In this document: positions 45,383 to 54,399 of the stretch, in pieces
Position numbering within the stretch: the stretch's first letter is position 1
Layout: the number at the start of each line of letters is the position of its first letter
Assembly (NCBI GenBank): GCA_910588655.1
Contig: CAJUPJ010000003.1
Location: forward strand, 62,001 to 126,000
DNA from: an uncultured Lachnospiraceae bacterium
GTDB taxonomy: Bacteria; Bacillota; Clostridia; Lachnospirales; Lachnospiraceae
DNA: 64,000 bases
Direction: 5' to 3'
Notes under the pieces: generated by a model
The model's database searches: none
The model's input: only the letters and a program-made list of their open reading frames with translations
Told to the model about the DNA's origin: nothing
Made by a program: the position numbers and the translations under genes

Positions 45383-45889
45383 ATGTATCAAAGTTTATTT
45401 CCAAGTGATGATTATGATTCGGCATATGATATTGACTATTACAGTTATTATGAAAAAGGTTACAGGGGAATTTTGTTTGATGTTGACAATACATTAGTTG
45501 AGCATGGAGAACCTGTAACTATAAGGGCAATAGAATTATTTGGGCGTCTTAAGGAAACAGGTTTTAAGACATGTATTATTTCAAATAATAAAGAATGCAG
45601 GGTAAAACCGCTTGCTGATGCACTTGGCTCAGATTATGTTTATAAGGCAGGGAAACCTTCCGCAAGAGGATATTTAGAAGGAATGGAACATATGGGTACT
45701 GATGCCCATACTACACTGTTTGTAGGTGACCAGATATTTACAGATATCCTTGGAGCAAACAGGGCAGGTATATATTCAATACTTGTAAAACCTGTTGCGA
45801 AACATGAGGAAATACAGATTGTATTAAAACGCAGGCTTGAGTATTTTGTATTAAAAAAGTATTATAAATTAAAGAAAAAGACCGTTTAA
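45383..45889 (+). CDS. YqeG-family HAD phosphatase
   Basis: A 168-residue HAD-superfamily subfamily IIIA phosphatase. Motif I is GILFDVDNTLVEHG (Asp nucleophile and Asp+2), motif II is the TCIISNNKE block, motif III a GKPSARGY Lys region and motif IV FVGDQIFTDILGANRAG. It resembles B. subtilis YqeG, and the close yeast homologue Gep4 dephosphorylates phosphatidylglycerophosphate, so a role in phosphatidylglycerol synthesis is possible. It is the last gene before a bidirectional hairpin terminator and may be transcribed with the riboflavin operon. Confidence 0.85.
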   Translation: MYQSLFPSDDYDSAYDIDYYSYYEKGYRGILFDVDNTLVEHGEPVTIRAIELFGRLKETGFKTCIISNNKECRVKPLADALGSDYVYKAGKPSARGYLEGMEHMGTDAHTTLFVGDQIFTDILGANRAGIYSILVKPVAKHEEIQIVLKRRLEYFVLKKYYKLKKKTV

Positions 45890-45908
45890 AGTTCAACTTT
45901 GCTTAGTA

Positions 45909-45950
45909 CAGGCATGCCTGGTAATCCTAAATATCTGGCATGCCTGTTAT
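45909..45950. terminator. Terminator between convergent genes
   Basis: CAGGCATGCC (45909-45918) pairs with GGCATGCCTG (45937-45946), followed by TTATTTTG on the plus strand. The loop contains the stop codon of the minus-strand AP2 gene, so the hairpin serves at least the riboflavin side. Confidence 0.75.
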
Positions 45951-46724
45951 TTTGTCTGGCATGGTTATGGAATTATATAATTCCATATATTCTTTTGATG
46001 GCAGGTCTTCTATATAATTTCTTTCAAAATGTTTTTTAACCCCGTTTGTTTCCAGTATATCTGCTGCTTTATTATAAGCTGCTGCCGCTTCTGTAATAGA
46101 GCTGTAGCGCCCTACAGTAAAGTTACCGTTAATATGTATACGCGTTACATAACATATCCCGTTTTTATATTTTTCTATAGTTACACCCTGGTAGGGGTTT
46201 AAAATTTCTATATTTTCATAACGGAAGTCACAATTATTGCCATTAACAAATATAAAATCTTTGCCAGGCCTTGCAAAGTTCCTTATGCCATATCTTGAAG
46301 CAATATTGACCTGCATGCCGTATTCAGTAACAAAAAGATGTCCGCCACGCCTCATAATTGTATGGTCAGAATAATAGAAAAGGTCATCTGCATCAAATAT
46401 AAGCACATCCTGCTCGGACAGGTAATAGTAGAAAAACTTCTTCTTCAGGTATACAGGTGTCTTAATATAAATCCCGTTATTCTTAAAATTTACCAGTACA
46501 ATCCATTTAGCAAAAGAAAGAGACTGGCATATCCCGCCGGAATAATTATCAGGGAGGAGGGGTGTGCTGCTGTTAATAATATTTAATGCATCAAGATAAG
46601 CGTTGTGTGCCATATCTTCACTTTTAAAACTTCCAAGGCTGATATGTTTGGAACGGAATGTTACTGAAGCCCTGTAATAAATACTCCCATCTTTTTTAAC
46701 TGATTTAAATACACCAGGCAGCAT
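45927..46724 (-). CDS. AP2/HNH-like DNA-binding protein
   Basis: The 265-residue protein has two AP2-like domains. The first is in residues 1-50 (GVFKSVKKDGSIYYRASVTF, then HISLGSFKSEDMAHNAYLDA) and the second in residues 180-245 (GVTIEKYKNGICYVTRIHIN, then VGRYSSITEAAAAYNKAAD). Between them (about 140-178) lies a segment ending RNFARPGKDFIFVNGNNCDF and YENIEIL, which recalls the HNH homing-endonuclease motif but with the catalytic His replaced, so nuclease activity is doubtful. Phage and mobile HNH-AP2 proteins share this layout. AAAGGAG lies 10 bases before the ATG. It may be a domesticated homing endonuclease acting as a DNA-binding protein. Confidence 0.7.
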   Translation of the reverse strand: MLPGVFKSVKKDGSIYYRASVTFRSKHISLGSFKSEDMAHNAYLDALNIINSSTPLLPDNYSGGICQSLSFAKWIVLVNFKNNGIYIKTPVYLKKKFFYYYLSEQDVLIFDADDLFYYSDHTIMRRGGHLFVTEYGMQVNIASRYGIRNFARPGKDFIFVNGNNCDFRYENIEILNPYQGVTIEKYKNGICYVTRIHINGNFTVGRYSSITEAAAAYNKAADILETNGVKKHFERNYIEDLPSKEYMELYNSITMPDKITGMPDI

Positions 46725-46827
46725 TTTTAAATAACTCCTTTATACTTTTTATGTGTTTAAATACACACAGGTATTATAACATATAATTGCAAAAAGTAAA
46801 AACAGACGCACATAGAAACTATCCTTT

Positions 46828-46965
46828 ATTGGCGGCCGGACGGTTTCTGTGCCAGAGCCAGAATATTCCGTACAGGTGTACGCTCCCGCTACGTCAAGCC
46901 ACGCAGCGGCATATAAAGCCATGCCTTTAATGTTCCAAAATAAACTGGCGTTTTTTTATAAACAC
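46828..46965. repeat. Truncated mosaic element D (left half of a unit)
   Basis: The sequence GACGGTTTCTGTGCCAGAGC, followed by CAGAATATTCCGTACAGG, GTACGCTCCCGCTACG, CCACGCAGCGGCA and TAAAGCC, then TTTAATGTTCCAAAATAAAC, matches the left half of unit 1 in element C, but the right half is missing. It is a decayed fragment in the 46725-47033 gap, which otherwise shows nothing. Confidence 0.7.
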
Positions 46966-47033
46966 AGGATAACAGGAAACTATCATATGTTTTGGAATTT
47001 ATGAAATGGACGTGTTTAACACTTGTATTTTCC

Positions 47034-47150
47034 TTGCATAGATGGATTATTAATGTTATACTATAACAGATAGTGCGCAGGCGATTCCCGGGACTTCTGA
47101 AAAGCCCGTCTTAAAAATGCTTGGTTTATGCGCATTTAAGGCGGTTTTTT
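47034..47150 (+). ncRNA. pnp leader with attenuator-like terminator
   Basis: A good promoter (TTGCAT 47034-47039, 17 bases, TATACT 47057-47062) gives an RNA of about 80 nt. It folds a first hairpin (CGGG-ACTT/AAAG-CCCG, 47089-47108) and a second, strong one (CCGTCTTAAAAATGC 47106-47120 with GCATTTAAGGCGG 47132-47144) ending in TTTTTT (47145-47150). The two hairpins overlap at 47106-47108, so they should compete. The pnp start is 78 bases downstream. The leader could be an attenuator or a small RNA; I do not recognise a known family. Confidence 0.55.
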
Positions 47151-47227
47151 CAGTTGTTTCGGAAAGCCTGCAGTATAAAAAATAATCTGGCATTGCCAGA
47201 AGAGTTTATGCTCAGGAAGGAGATATA

Positions 47228-49315
47228 ATGTCATATAAATCATATTCTATGGAACTTGCAGGAAGGACGCTTACGGTTGATATCGGAAGGGTTGCAAAGC
47301 AGGCGAATGGTGCGGCACTTATGCACTATGGTGAAACAACAGTGCTTTGTACTGCAACAGCATCGGACAAGCCAAGGGAAGGTATAGATTTCTTCCCGCT
47401 TTCAGTAGAATTTGAAGAAAAGATGTATGCCGTTGGCAAAATACCAGGCGGCTTTAATAAACGTGAAGGAAAGGCTTCAGAAAATTCAGTCCTTACAGCA
47501 AGGGTTATAGACAGGCCTATGCGCCCTCTTTTCCCAAAGGATTACCGCAATGACTGTACATTAAATAACCTTGTGCTTTCAGTAGACCCTGAGTGCCGTC
47601 CTGAACTTGTTGCAATGATTGGTTCAGCACTTGCAACAAGCATTTCAGATATACCATTCTGCGGGCCATGTGCAACTACACAGCTTGGCATGGTGGATGG
47701 GGAATTTGTAGTAAACCCTGGACAGGAAGCCTGGGATAATGGAAGCTTAAGGCTTACGGTTGCATCTACAAGTGAAAAGGTTATTATGATTGAAGCAGGT
47801 GCAGACGAAATCCCTGAGGATAAGATGCTTGAGGCAATCTATCTTTGTCATGGCATTAACCAGACAATTATTGAATTTATTAATAAAATTGTGGAAGAGA
47901 CTGGCAAGCCAAAGCATGAATATACAAGCTGTGCAATTCCAGAAGAAATGTTTACTGCAATTAAAGAAATTGTGCCTCCAGAGGAAATGGAAGAGGCAGT
48001 ATTTTCAGATGATAAACAGGTACGTGAGGAAAATATCCGCCAGGTAACTGAAAAGCTGGAGGAAGCATTTGCAGATAATGAGGAATGGCTTGCAATTCTT
48101 GGGGAAGCAATTTACCAGTACCAGAAGAAAACAGTCCGCAAGATGATTTTAAAAGACCATAAAAGGCCAGATGGACGCCAGATTACGGAAATAAGGCCTC
48201 TTGCAGCAGAAGTTGACCTTATTCCAAGGGTGCATGGTTCAGCAATGTTTACACGTGGACAGACACAGATTTGTACAATTACAACACTTGCACCGCTTTC
48301 AGAGAAGCAGAAGGTGGACGGGCTTGACGCATTTACAACAGAAAAAAGGTATATGCACCATTACAATTTCCCATCATATTCTGTAGGGGAGACAAAGCCA
48401 AGCCGCGGGCCTGGAAGGCGTGAAATCGGGCATGGTTCATTAGCTGAAAAGGCACTTGTGCCAGTGCTTCCAAGCGAAGAGGAATTCCCATATACAATAC
48501 GTACAGTTTCAGAAACATTTGAGTCAAATGGTTCTACATCACAGGCAAGTATATGCGCATCAACAATGTCACTTATGGCAGCAGGTGTCCCTATTAAGAA
48601 ACCTGTTGCAGGTATTTCATGTGGTCTTGTTACAGGTGAAACTGATGATGATTATATTGTGCTTACAGATATACAGGGGCTGGAAGATTTCTTTGGCGAC
48701 ATGGATTTCAAGGTTGCAGGGACAAAAGATGGTATTACAGCAATACAGATGGATATTAAAATACATGGGCTTACAAAACCTATTGTAGAAGAGGCAATAA
48801 GCCGTACACGTGAAGCAAGGATGTATATTCTTGACAATATTATGCTTCCTGCAATTAGTGAGCCACGTAAAAATGTAGGCAAATATGCACCTAAAATTAT
48901 ACAGATGCAGATTGACCCTATGAAGATAGGTGATGTAGTAGGACAGAGAGGCAAGACAATTAATGCACTTATTGAACGTACAAATGTAAAGATTGATATT
49001 TCAGATGAGGGAATGGTTTCAATCTGTGGTGAAGATGAAGCTTTAATGGCAGAGGCAAAGAGGCTTATTGAAATTATTGTTACGGACTTTTATGAAGGAC
49101 AAGTCCTTGAAGGCGAAGTAATAAATATAAAAGAATTCGGTGCGTTTCTTGAATTTGCTCCTGGCAAAGAAGGAATGGTGCATATTTCCAAAATTGCCAA
49201 AGAGAGGATAAACCATGTCGAGGATATCCTTACCCTTGGTGACAGGGTTAAGGCTGTATGCCTTGGCAAAGATAAAATGGGAAGGATAAGCTTTAGTATT
49301 AAGGATGTTAAATAA
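47228..49315 (+). CDS. pnp: Polyribonucleotide nucleotidyltransferase (PNPase)
   Basis: PNPase degrades RNA 3' to 5' using phosphate and can add tails. The 695-residue protein has two RNase PH domains (residues about 10-205 and 310-545; catalytic block of the second at GGLVTGETDDDYIVLTDIQG to DFKVAGTKDGITAIQMDIK), a helical linker, a KH domain (about 555-615, with VGQRGKTINALIERT) and a C-terminal S1 domain (about 620-692, with FYEGQVLEGEVINIKEFGAF). RBS AGGAAGGAG lies upstream. The stop overlaps the next start. rpsO, often found upstream in Firmicutes, is not here. Confidence 0.96.
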   Translation: MSYKSYSMELAGRTLTVDIGRVAKQANGAALMHYGETTVLCTATASDKPREGIDFFPLSVEFEEKMYAVGKIPGGFNKREGKASENSVLTARVIDRPMRPLFPKDYRNDCTLNNLVLSVDPECRPELVAMIGSALATSISDIPFCGPCATTQLGMVDGEFVVNPGQEAWDNGSLRLTVASTSEKVIMIEAGADEIPEDKMLEAIYLCHGINQTIIEFINKIVEETGKPKHEYTSCAIPEEMFTAIKEIVPPEEMEEAVFSDDKQVREENIRQVTEKLEEAFADNEEWLAILGEAIYQYQKKTVRKMILKDHKRPDGRQITEIRPLAAEVDLIPRVHGSAMFTRGQTQICTITTLAPLSEKQKVDGLDAFTTEKRYMHHYNFPSYSVGETKPSRGPGRREIGHGSLAEKALVPVLPSEEEFPYTIRTVSETFESNGSTSQASICASTMSLMAAGVPIKKPVAGISCGLVTGETDDDYIVLTDIQGLEDFFGDMDFKVAGTKDGITAIQMDIKIHGLTKPIVEEAISRTREARMYILDNIMLPAISEPRKNVGKYAPKIIQMQIDPMKIGDVVGQRGKTINALIERTNVKIDISDEGMVSICGEDEALMAEAKRLIEIIVTDFYEGQVLEGEVINIKEFGAFLEFAPGKEGMVHISKIAKERINHVEDILTLGDRVKAVCLGKDKMGRISFSIKDVK

Positions 49316-49812
49316 TGCCGGATACTAAAAATATAGCACGTATTGGAATGCTGGTGGCAGTAGCATTTGTGCTAAGTTATATAGAATCAGTGCTGCCTTT
49401 AAACTTAGGCATACCTGGAATAAAGGCAGGACTGTCAAATATTGTAGTAGTATTTTCAATTTTTTACTTCCGCCCATTAACAGCTTTTGGCATATCAATT
49501 GTACGCATAGTGTTGTCAGGGCTTGCATTTGGAGGCTTGTCAGGTATGCTTTACAGCATGGCAGGTGGAATTCTGAGTTTTATTATAATGCTGGTATTAA
49601 AGAAGACACAGAAGTTTTCTGTTTATGGTGTAAGCGTAGCAGGCGGGGTGTTCCATAATATAGGGCAGATACTTGTTGCTATGGCAGTGCTCCAGAACAG
49701 CATGGTTGTTTACTACCTGCCGTTCCTGCTTGTAGCAGGGGTTGTGGCAGGCATAATAACAGGTATGCTTGCAGCAATACTTGTAAAAAGGTTTGGGGAT
49801 GCAGGTGTATAA
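49315..49812 (+). CDS. Gx transporter family membrane protein (HepS-like)
   Basis: This 165-residue protein has about five hydrophobic segments with the ARIGMLVAVAFVLSYIES start, LNLGIPGIKAGLSNIVVV and the GLSGMLYSMAGGILSF block. These are typical of the small membrane family called 'Gx transporter' or, in older annotation, heptaprenyl diphosphate synthase component I. The family resembles ECF-type S components and its substrate is unproven. The ATG overlaps the pnp stop (TAATG). Two terminators follow. Confidence 0.78.
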   Translation: MPDTKNIARIGMLVAVAFVLSYIESVLPLNLGIPGIKAGLSNIVVVFSIFYFRPLTAFGISIVRIVLSGLAFGGLSGMLYSMAGGILSFIIMLVLKKTQKFSVYGVSVAGGVFHNIGQILVAMAVLQNSMVVYYLPFLLVAGVVAGIITGMLAAILVKRFGDAGV

Positions 49813-49830
49813 GTATATAATACAGGGAAA

Positions 49831-49857
49831 AACAGGCATTAAATGCCTGTTTTTCTT
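49831..49857 (+). terminator. Terminator after the Gx transporter gene, first of two
   Basis: CAGGCATTAAATGCCTG forms a compact stem followed by TTTTTCTTTT. Confidence 0.75.
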
Positions 49858-49867
49858 TTAGAATAAA

Positions 49868-49907
49868 AGATTTGGCATTATCTGATAATGCCAAATCTCT
49901 TTTTCTA
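49868..49907 (+). terminator. Second tandem terminator
   Basis: AGATTTGGCATTATC pairs with GATAATGCCAAATCT in a nearly perfect stem of about 14 pairs, followed by CTTTTTCTATTT. Two tandem terminators here isolate pnp from the mannitol operon. Confidence 0.75.
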
Positions 49908-49911
49908 TTTG

Positions 49912-49941
49912 TTGCAAAACAAGCTATAATATTAGTATAAT
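49912..49941 (+). promoter_or_regulatory. Likely mtlA promoter
   Basis: TTGCAA (49912-49917) and TATAAT (49936-49941) are separated by 18 bases. The 120-base leader to mtlA has no obvious RNA antiterminator site, which suggests that MtlR acts here as a DNA-binding activator. Confidence 0.55.
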
Positions 49942-50062
49942 AAATCTATCAAAAAGGGATTGACTGGCCAGTTATGCCTCTGACGTAATTATAACTGCTT
50001 CCTTCTGGCTGTTATTTTTAGTGGCAGGAGTGCAGGAATTTTAGAATAAGCGAGGTATGCGT

Positions 50063-51454
50063 ATGAAAGAAAAAGTACAATTATTTGGAAGGTTTCTAAG
50101 TGGAATGGTAATGCCAAATATTGGTGCATTTATAACATGGGGTCTTATAGCGGCGCTGTTTATTCCAACAGGCTGGATACCAAATGAAAAGTTTGCCGCA
50201 TTAGTAGACCCTATGTCACATATGCTGCTGCCGCTGCTTATTGCCTATACAGGCGGTGAAGTGGTTGCAGGCAAGCGTGGCGGTATAATTGGTGCAATCG
50301 CAGCTATGGGTGTTATTGTTGGTTCACCAGATACACCAATGTTTATAGGGGCTATGATAGCCGGTCCGTTATCAGGCTGGATTATCAAGCAGTTTGACAA
50401 GCAGATAGAAGGGCATGTTAAAGCAGGCTTTGAAATGCTTGTAAATAACTTTTCTTTAGGGATTATAGGTGGTATTCTTGCATTAATTTCAATGGCTGGG
50501 ATTACGCCCCTTGTCAATGTATTAAGCAATGCTATGAGTTCAGGTGTTAATTTCTTCGTGGAACATGGGCTGCTGCCTCTTGTAAGCCTTTTTATAGAGC
50601 CAGCCAAAGTATTGTTCCTGAACAATGCAATTAACCAGGGAATATTGTCACCAATGGGTATACAGCAAGTAACGGAAGCAGGCAAGTCCGTATTCTTCCT
50701 TCTGGAAGCAAATCCAGGCCCAGGGCTTGGCGTGCTGCTGGCTTATTGCATAGCAGGAAAAGGAAGTGCGAAAAGCTCTGCACCAGGAGCAGTTATAATC
50801 CATTTCCTTGGCGGTATACATGAAATATATTTCCCATACATACTTATGAACCCGTTATTACTTCTGGCAACAATCGTTGGCGGTGCATGTGGTGTATTTG
50901 TATTTACAATGTTTGACGTGGGTCTTGTGTCAGCAGCATCACCAGGAAGCATAATTGCAATACTTGCAATGGCAGAGCGCCACAGTTATATAGGGCTGGT
51001 AATTGGCGTGCTCCTGGCAGCAGTTGTTTCATTTGTAATATCACTTCCAATACTTAAATTTATGGGAAAAGATACTTCATTAGAAGAAGCACAGGCAAAG
51101 AAAGATGCAATGAAAAGCCAGTCTAAGGGTATGCCAGTACAGAGCAGCAATAAAGCACCATCTGGAAAAATACATAAAATTGCTTTTGCCTGTGATGCAG
51201 GAATGGGTTCAAGTGCAATGGGTGCAACAGTGCTTAAGAAGAAAATAGCAGAAGCAGGAATGTCAGGCATTGAGGTAATACATACACCAGTATCATCAAT
51301 ACCTGCAGATGTACAGATAGTAGTAACACACAGGGATTTAGGTGAACGTGCTGCACATAGCAACCCGGATGCAAGGCTGGTACTTATAACAAATTTCCTT
51401 GCAGCGCCAGAATACGGGCAGCTTATAGAAGACTTAAAGCAGACAAACCTGTAA
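50063..51454 (+). CDS. mtlA: Mannitol-type PTS enzyme IICB
   Basis: This permease takes up mannitol (or a related hexitol) and phosphorylates it. Residues 1 to about 340 form the EIIC channel with many transmembrane helices and the motif GGIHEIYFPYILMNP. Residues 370-463 form EIIB with the phosphorylated Cys377 in FACDAGMGSSAMG. EIIA is not fused; it is encoded separately at 54498. I use ATG 50063, seven bases after GCGAGG, since the ATG at 50057 abuts that site. mtlR follows directly, and a mosaic element then separates this pair from mtlF. Confidence 0.93.
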   Translation: MKEKVQLFGRFLSGMVMPNIGAFITWGLIAALFIPTGWIPNEKFAALVDPMSHMLLPLLIAYTGGEVVAGKRGGIIGAIAAMGVIVGSPDTPMFIGAMIAGPLSGWIIKQFDKQIEGHVKAGFEMLVNNFSLGIIGGILALISMAGITPLVNVLSNAMSSGVNFFVEHGLLPLVSLFIEPAKVLFLNNAINQGILSPMGIQQVTEAGKSVFFLLEANPGPGLGVLLAYCIAGKGSAKSSAPGAVIIHFLGGIHEIYFPYILMNPLLLLATIVGGACGVFVFTMFDVGLVSAASPGSIIAILAMAERHSYIGLVIGVLLAAVVSFVISLPILKFMGKDTSLEEAQAKKDAMKSQSKGMPVQSSNKAPSGKIHKIAFACDAGMGSSAMGATVLKKKIAEAGMSGIEVIHTPVSSIPADVQIVVTHRDLGERAAHSNPDARLVLITNFLAAPEYGQLIEDLKQTNL

Positions 51455-51548
51455 AAATCCTATATTCCATTTATTCTGGGCAGGATGCGAGTTAAACATA
51501 TTCCCCGCTTTGCCTTAGCGGAAAACAACAGAAAGGAATAGCTGCGCC

Positions 51549-53639
51549 ATGAAGATTTTATCAAGAGCAAAACAGATATTAAAAATACTTCTTACAGAAG
51601 AAGAAGCAATACCTGTAAAGTCCCTGGCAGAGAAAATTGGTGTAAGCAAGCGTACTACCCAGAGGGAACTTGAATATATAAGCTCATACCTTAAAGGATA
51701 TGATATAAAATATTTTTCAAAAACAGGTACGGGCATATGGCTTGAAGGGACACAGGAAGAAAAAGAAAGGCTGCTTTCCTTTTTATGCCAGGAGGAAAGC
51801 CCTGATGTTCCTGATAAAGAGGAACGCAGGAAGCGCCTTATATTAGAAATATTAAAAGAAAAAGGTCTTAAAAAACTGTTTTATTACAGCAGCAAGTTTG
51901 GTGTAAGTGAAGCGACAGTAAGTACAGACCTGGAAGCAATAAGGGAGTGGCTTTCTGGTTTCGGGCTTGATATAATAAGGAAACCAGGAAGCGGCATATA
52001 TGTAGAGGGTACAGAAGAAAATTACCGTAAAGCAATAGGGGCATTTATTAATGAAAACCTGGATACAAGTCTTTTACGTGAAGCATATGAAAATACAGAT
52101 GAAATGCCAGAAAATTATAAGTATACAAGAAAGAACGGTATACATGGTATTCTTGATGAAAACATTGTTAAAAATGTAATGGAATGTATTAACAATATTG
52201 ATGACAAAAGGGTGGCATCACTTACTGAGAATTCATATATGGGGCTGGTTATCCATATTTCTATTGCAATAAACCGCATTATGAAGAATGAAGTAATAGA
52301 GGAAAGTGCCAAAATAGAAGAGGATATTGTTAAGGATATTGATTATTCACTTGCAGTAAAAATTGCGTCAAAGCTTGAAGAAGAGTTCCAGATTAAAATA
52401 CCAGAAATTGAAATTACATATATCTGGCTTCATATTAAAGGCTCTAAACATGAGAAAATACAATATGGTGCTGCACAGCCGTTAGCGAGCGGAACACAGC
52501 TACGCGGGCTTGTCAATGAGATGATAGATGCATTCGATGAAGAAAATGCTTACCTGGTTAAGCAGGATGACGAATTCCTGCAAGGGCTTTTAGCACACTT
52601 ACAGCCAACAATTATAAGGCTTGTGCATGGAATGAAAATACACAATCCCATGCTTGAAGAGATAAAAAGCAGTTATGCAGAATTGTACAAGAAATGCGAA
52701 GCAGTTGCAAGGGTGCTTGGTGAAAGCCTGTGCAAAGAAGTACCACCAGAGGAAACAGGCTTTCTTACAGTACATTTCGGGGCAGCAATGGTAAGGCTTG
52801 AAGGCAGAAAAGAAAAACTGCGTAAAGTACATGCTGGAGTAGTCTGTTCAAGTGGCATTGGAATTTCAAGGCTTATGTCATCAAAGCTTAAAAAAGTATT
52901 CCGTAATAAAATGGTTCTTTCAACATATGGCAAGAATGATGTAACCCCATATATTATAGGTAAAACAGATTTCTTTATTTCGAGCATACCATTGGAAATA
53001 GAAGATGTGCCTGTATTGTATGTAAACCCTTTACTAAATGAAAAAGATATGGAAGAAATCAGGCATCTTTTTTATAAATATGAAAGGCTTCCACAGAAGC
53101 ATGAAGAAACAGGCTCTTTCCAGGAACAGCTTGACCAGATTAATAAAGTAGCTGCACAGATAAAACTTCTTCTAAAATATATGGGATATTTTAAAGTAAA
53201 TGGACTGGTTACTTTTGACAGGCTTCTGGTTATGATTGGTGAAGAAATATCACCCTATTCTGACAGGCGTGAAATGATACGCGAAGCACTGCAAAGAAGG
53301 GAAGAAATATCAAGCCAGATTTTTGCAGAGTTTGGTTTTGCACTTCTGCATGCAAGGACAAAAGGTGTTGTAAGGCCAGAATTTACTATATGCACTACAC
53401 ATGACAAAAAGCCGTTTAAAGATGCTTATTTTAAAGAAATACAGGTTGTAATTATAATGCTTGTGCCAGAGGATGAAAATACCCGGGTTAATAATGAAAT
53501 AATGGGTTATATAAGCAGCCTGTTAATTGAAGAAGCAGATTTTCTGGAAATGCTTAAAAATGGTGAAAAAGAGGAAATAAGGAATATGCTTTCAGTATAT
53601 TTAAAGAAATTCTTTAACCAGTATATTTCAAAAATATAA
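51549..53639 (+). CDS. mtlR: MtlR-type PRD transcriptional activator
   Basis: The 696-residue regulator has the expected order: N-terminal HTH domains (residues 1-160, with KSLAEKIGVSKRTTQRELEY and GVSEATVSTDLEAIREW), two PTS-regulation domains (about 185-300 and 305-415, with conserved His residues such as HIS in GLVIHISIAINRI and LAHLQPTIIRL), an EIIB-like domain (about 425-520, with CSSGIGISRLMSSKLK) and an EIIA-like domain (about 545-696, with LLHARTKGVVRPEF). Phosphorylation by HPr and EIIB signals substrate and catabolite state. It follows mtlA and probably activates it and the mtlF operon. Confidence 0.9.
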   Translation: MKILSRAKQILKILLTEEEAIPVKSLAEKIGVSKRTTQRELEYISSYLKGYDIKYFSKTGTGIWLEGTQEEKERLLSFLCQEESPDVPDKEERRKRLILEILKEKGLKKLFYYSSKFGVSEATVSTDLEAIREWLSGFGLDIIRKPGSGIYVEGTEENYRKAIGAFINENLDTSLLREAYENTDEMPENYKYTRKNGIHGILDENIVKNVMECINNIDDKRVASLTENSYMGLVIHISIAINRIMKNEVIEESAKIEEDIVKDIDYSLAVKIASKLEEEFQIKIPEIEITYIWLHIKGSKHEKIQYGAAQPLASGTQLRGLVNEMIDAFDEENAYLVKQDDEFLQGLLAHLQPTIIRLVHGMKIHNPMLEEIKSSYAELYKKCEAVARVLGESLCKEVPPEETGFLTVHFGAAMVRLEGRKEKLRKVHAGVVCSSGIGISRLMSSKLKKVFRNKMVLSTYGKNDVTPYIIGKTDFFISSIPLEIEDVPVLYVNPLLNEKDMEEIRHLFYKYERLPQKHEETGSFQEQLDQINKVAAQIKLLLKYMGYFKVNGLVTFDRLLVMIGEEISPYSDRREMIREALQRREEISSQIFAEFGFALLHARTKGVVRPEFTICTTHDKKPFKDAYFKEIQVVIIMLVPEDENTRVNNEIMGYISSLLIEEADFLEMLKNGEKEEIRNMLSVYLKKFFNQYISKI

Positions 53640-53648
53640 CTTTGTGGG

Positions 53649-54332
53649 ATAATTTACAGTTATCTGGTGTTTGTGTGTGGATGACGGACGCAAGGTTTCC
53701 AGTGTCCCGCTAAATTATTCAATGACAGGGCACGCTTGCGCTACGTTAGCCCACGCAGCGGCACATAAAGCCCATATATCCCCAAAAACTCCTGGGATAT
53801 ATGGGCTTAAATGCCGGCGGTGCTAAAGTGCCCCTGTCATTGAATAATATTAGATGGAACACTGGAAACCTGCTGTTCCCTGGCAGAATTACAGAAAAAA
53901 CCACTAAACACTAAATTTAATATAATAACTGTAAATTATGTTATGGGGAAGATGATTTAGACGAACGAAAATTATTCCACCTGTGCGGTTGGATAATAAG
54001 TGGCTAGCAAAATCATTCTCCTTCCCATTACAGTTATCTTATTTTTATGCTTTATTGTAATGTAAATTGCTGGTAACAGGTTTCGCGTGCCATGATGCCA
54101 GCAATATTCCGTTAAAGGGGTACTTTGAGCCCGCCGGCATTTAAGCCAGATATTTAATGTTACGGAATAAACGCCAGTTTATTTTGGAACATTAAATATC
54201 TGGCTTTATGTGCCGCTGCGTGGCTCACCGTAGCGGAAGCGTACCCCTGTACGGAATATTCTGGCTCTGGCACAGAAACCGTCCGTCCACCAACCCTTAC
54301 AAAAACACAAACACCAGATAACTGTAAATTAT
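53649..54332. repeat. Mosaic palindromic element E (two hairpin units)
   Basis: Bounded by ATAATTTACAGTTAT at 53649-53663 and ATAACTGTAAATTAT at 54318-54332, with internal copies at 53925-53939 and 54027-54037. Unit 1 (53649-53939) has the GGGCAC/GTGCCCC arms and the CATATATCCC apical stem; unit 2 (54027-54332) has TATTCCGTTAAAG arms and the CAGATATTTAATG apical stem. It is the inverted near-copy of element C; the spacer instead holds ATTATTCCACCTGTGCGG at 53971-53988, the same sequence as the ends of element F. It starts 10 bases after the mtlR stop and separates mtlR from mtlF. Confidence 0.85.
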
Positions 54333-54399
54333 CCTATTTGTCCTGCTACGGATATTATTTGGTTTAAAAATGGCATCAACCAATAACGCCAAATAAAAA

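Noticed and set aside
46338..46586. Plus-strand frame inside the AP2 gene
   Set aside because: Shadow of the minus-strand gene, which has a clear AAAGGAG start and recognisable domains.
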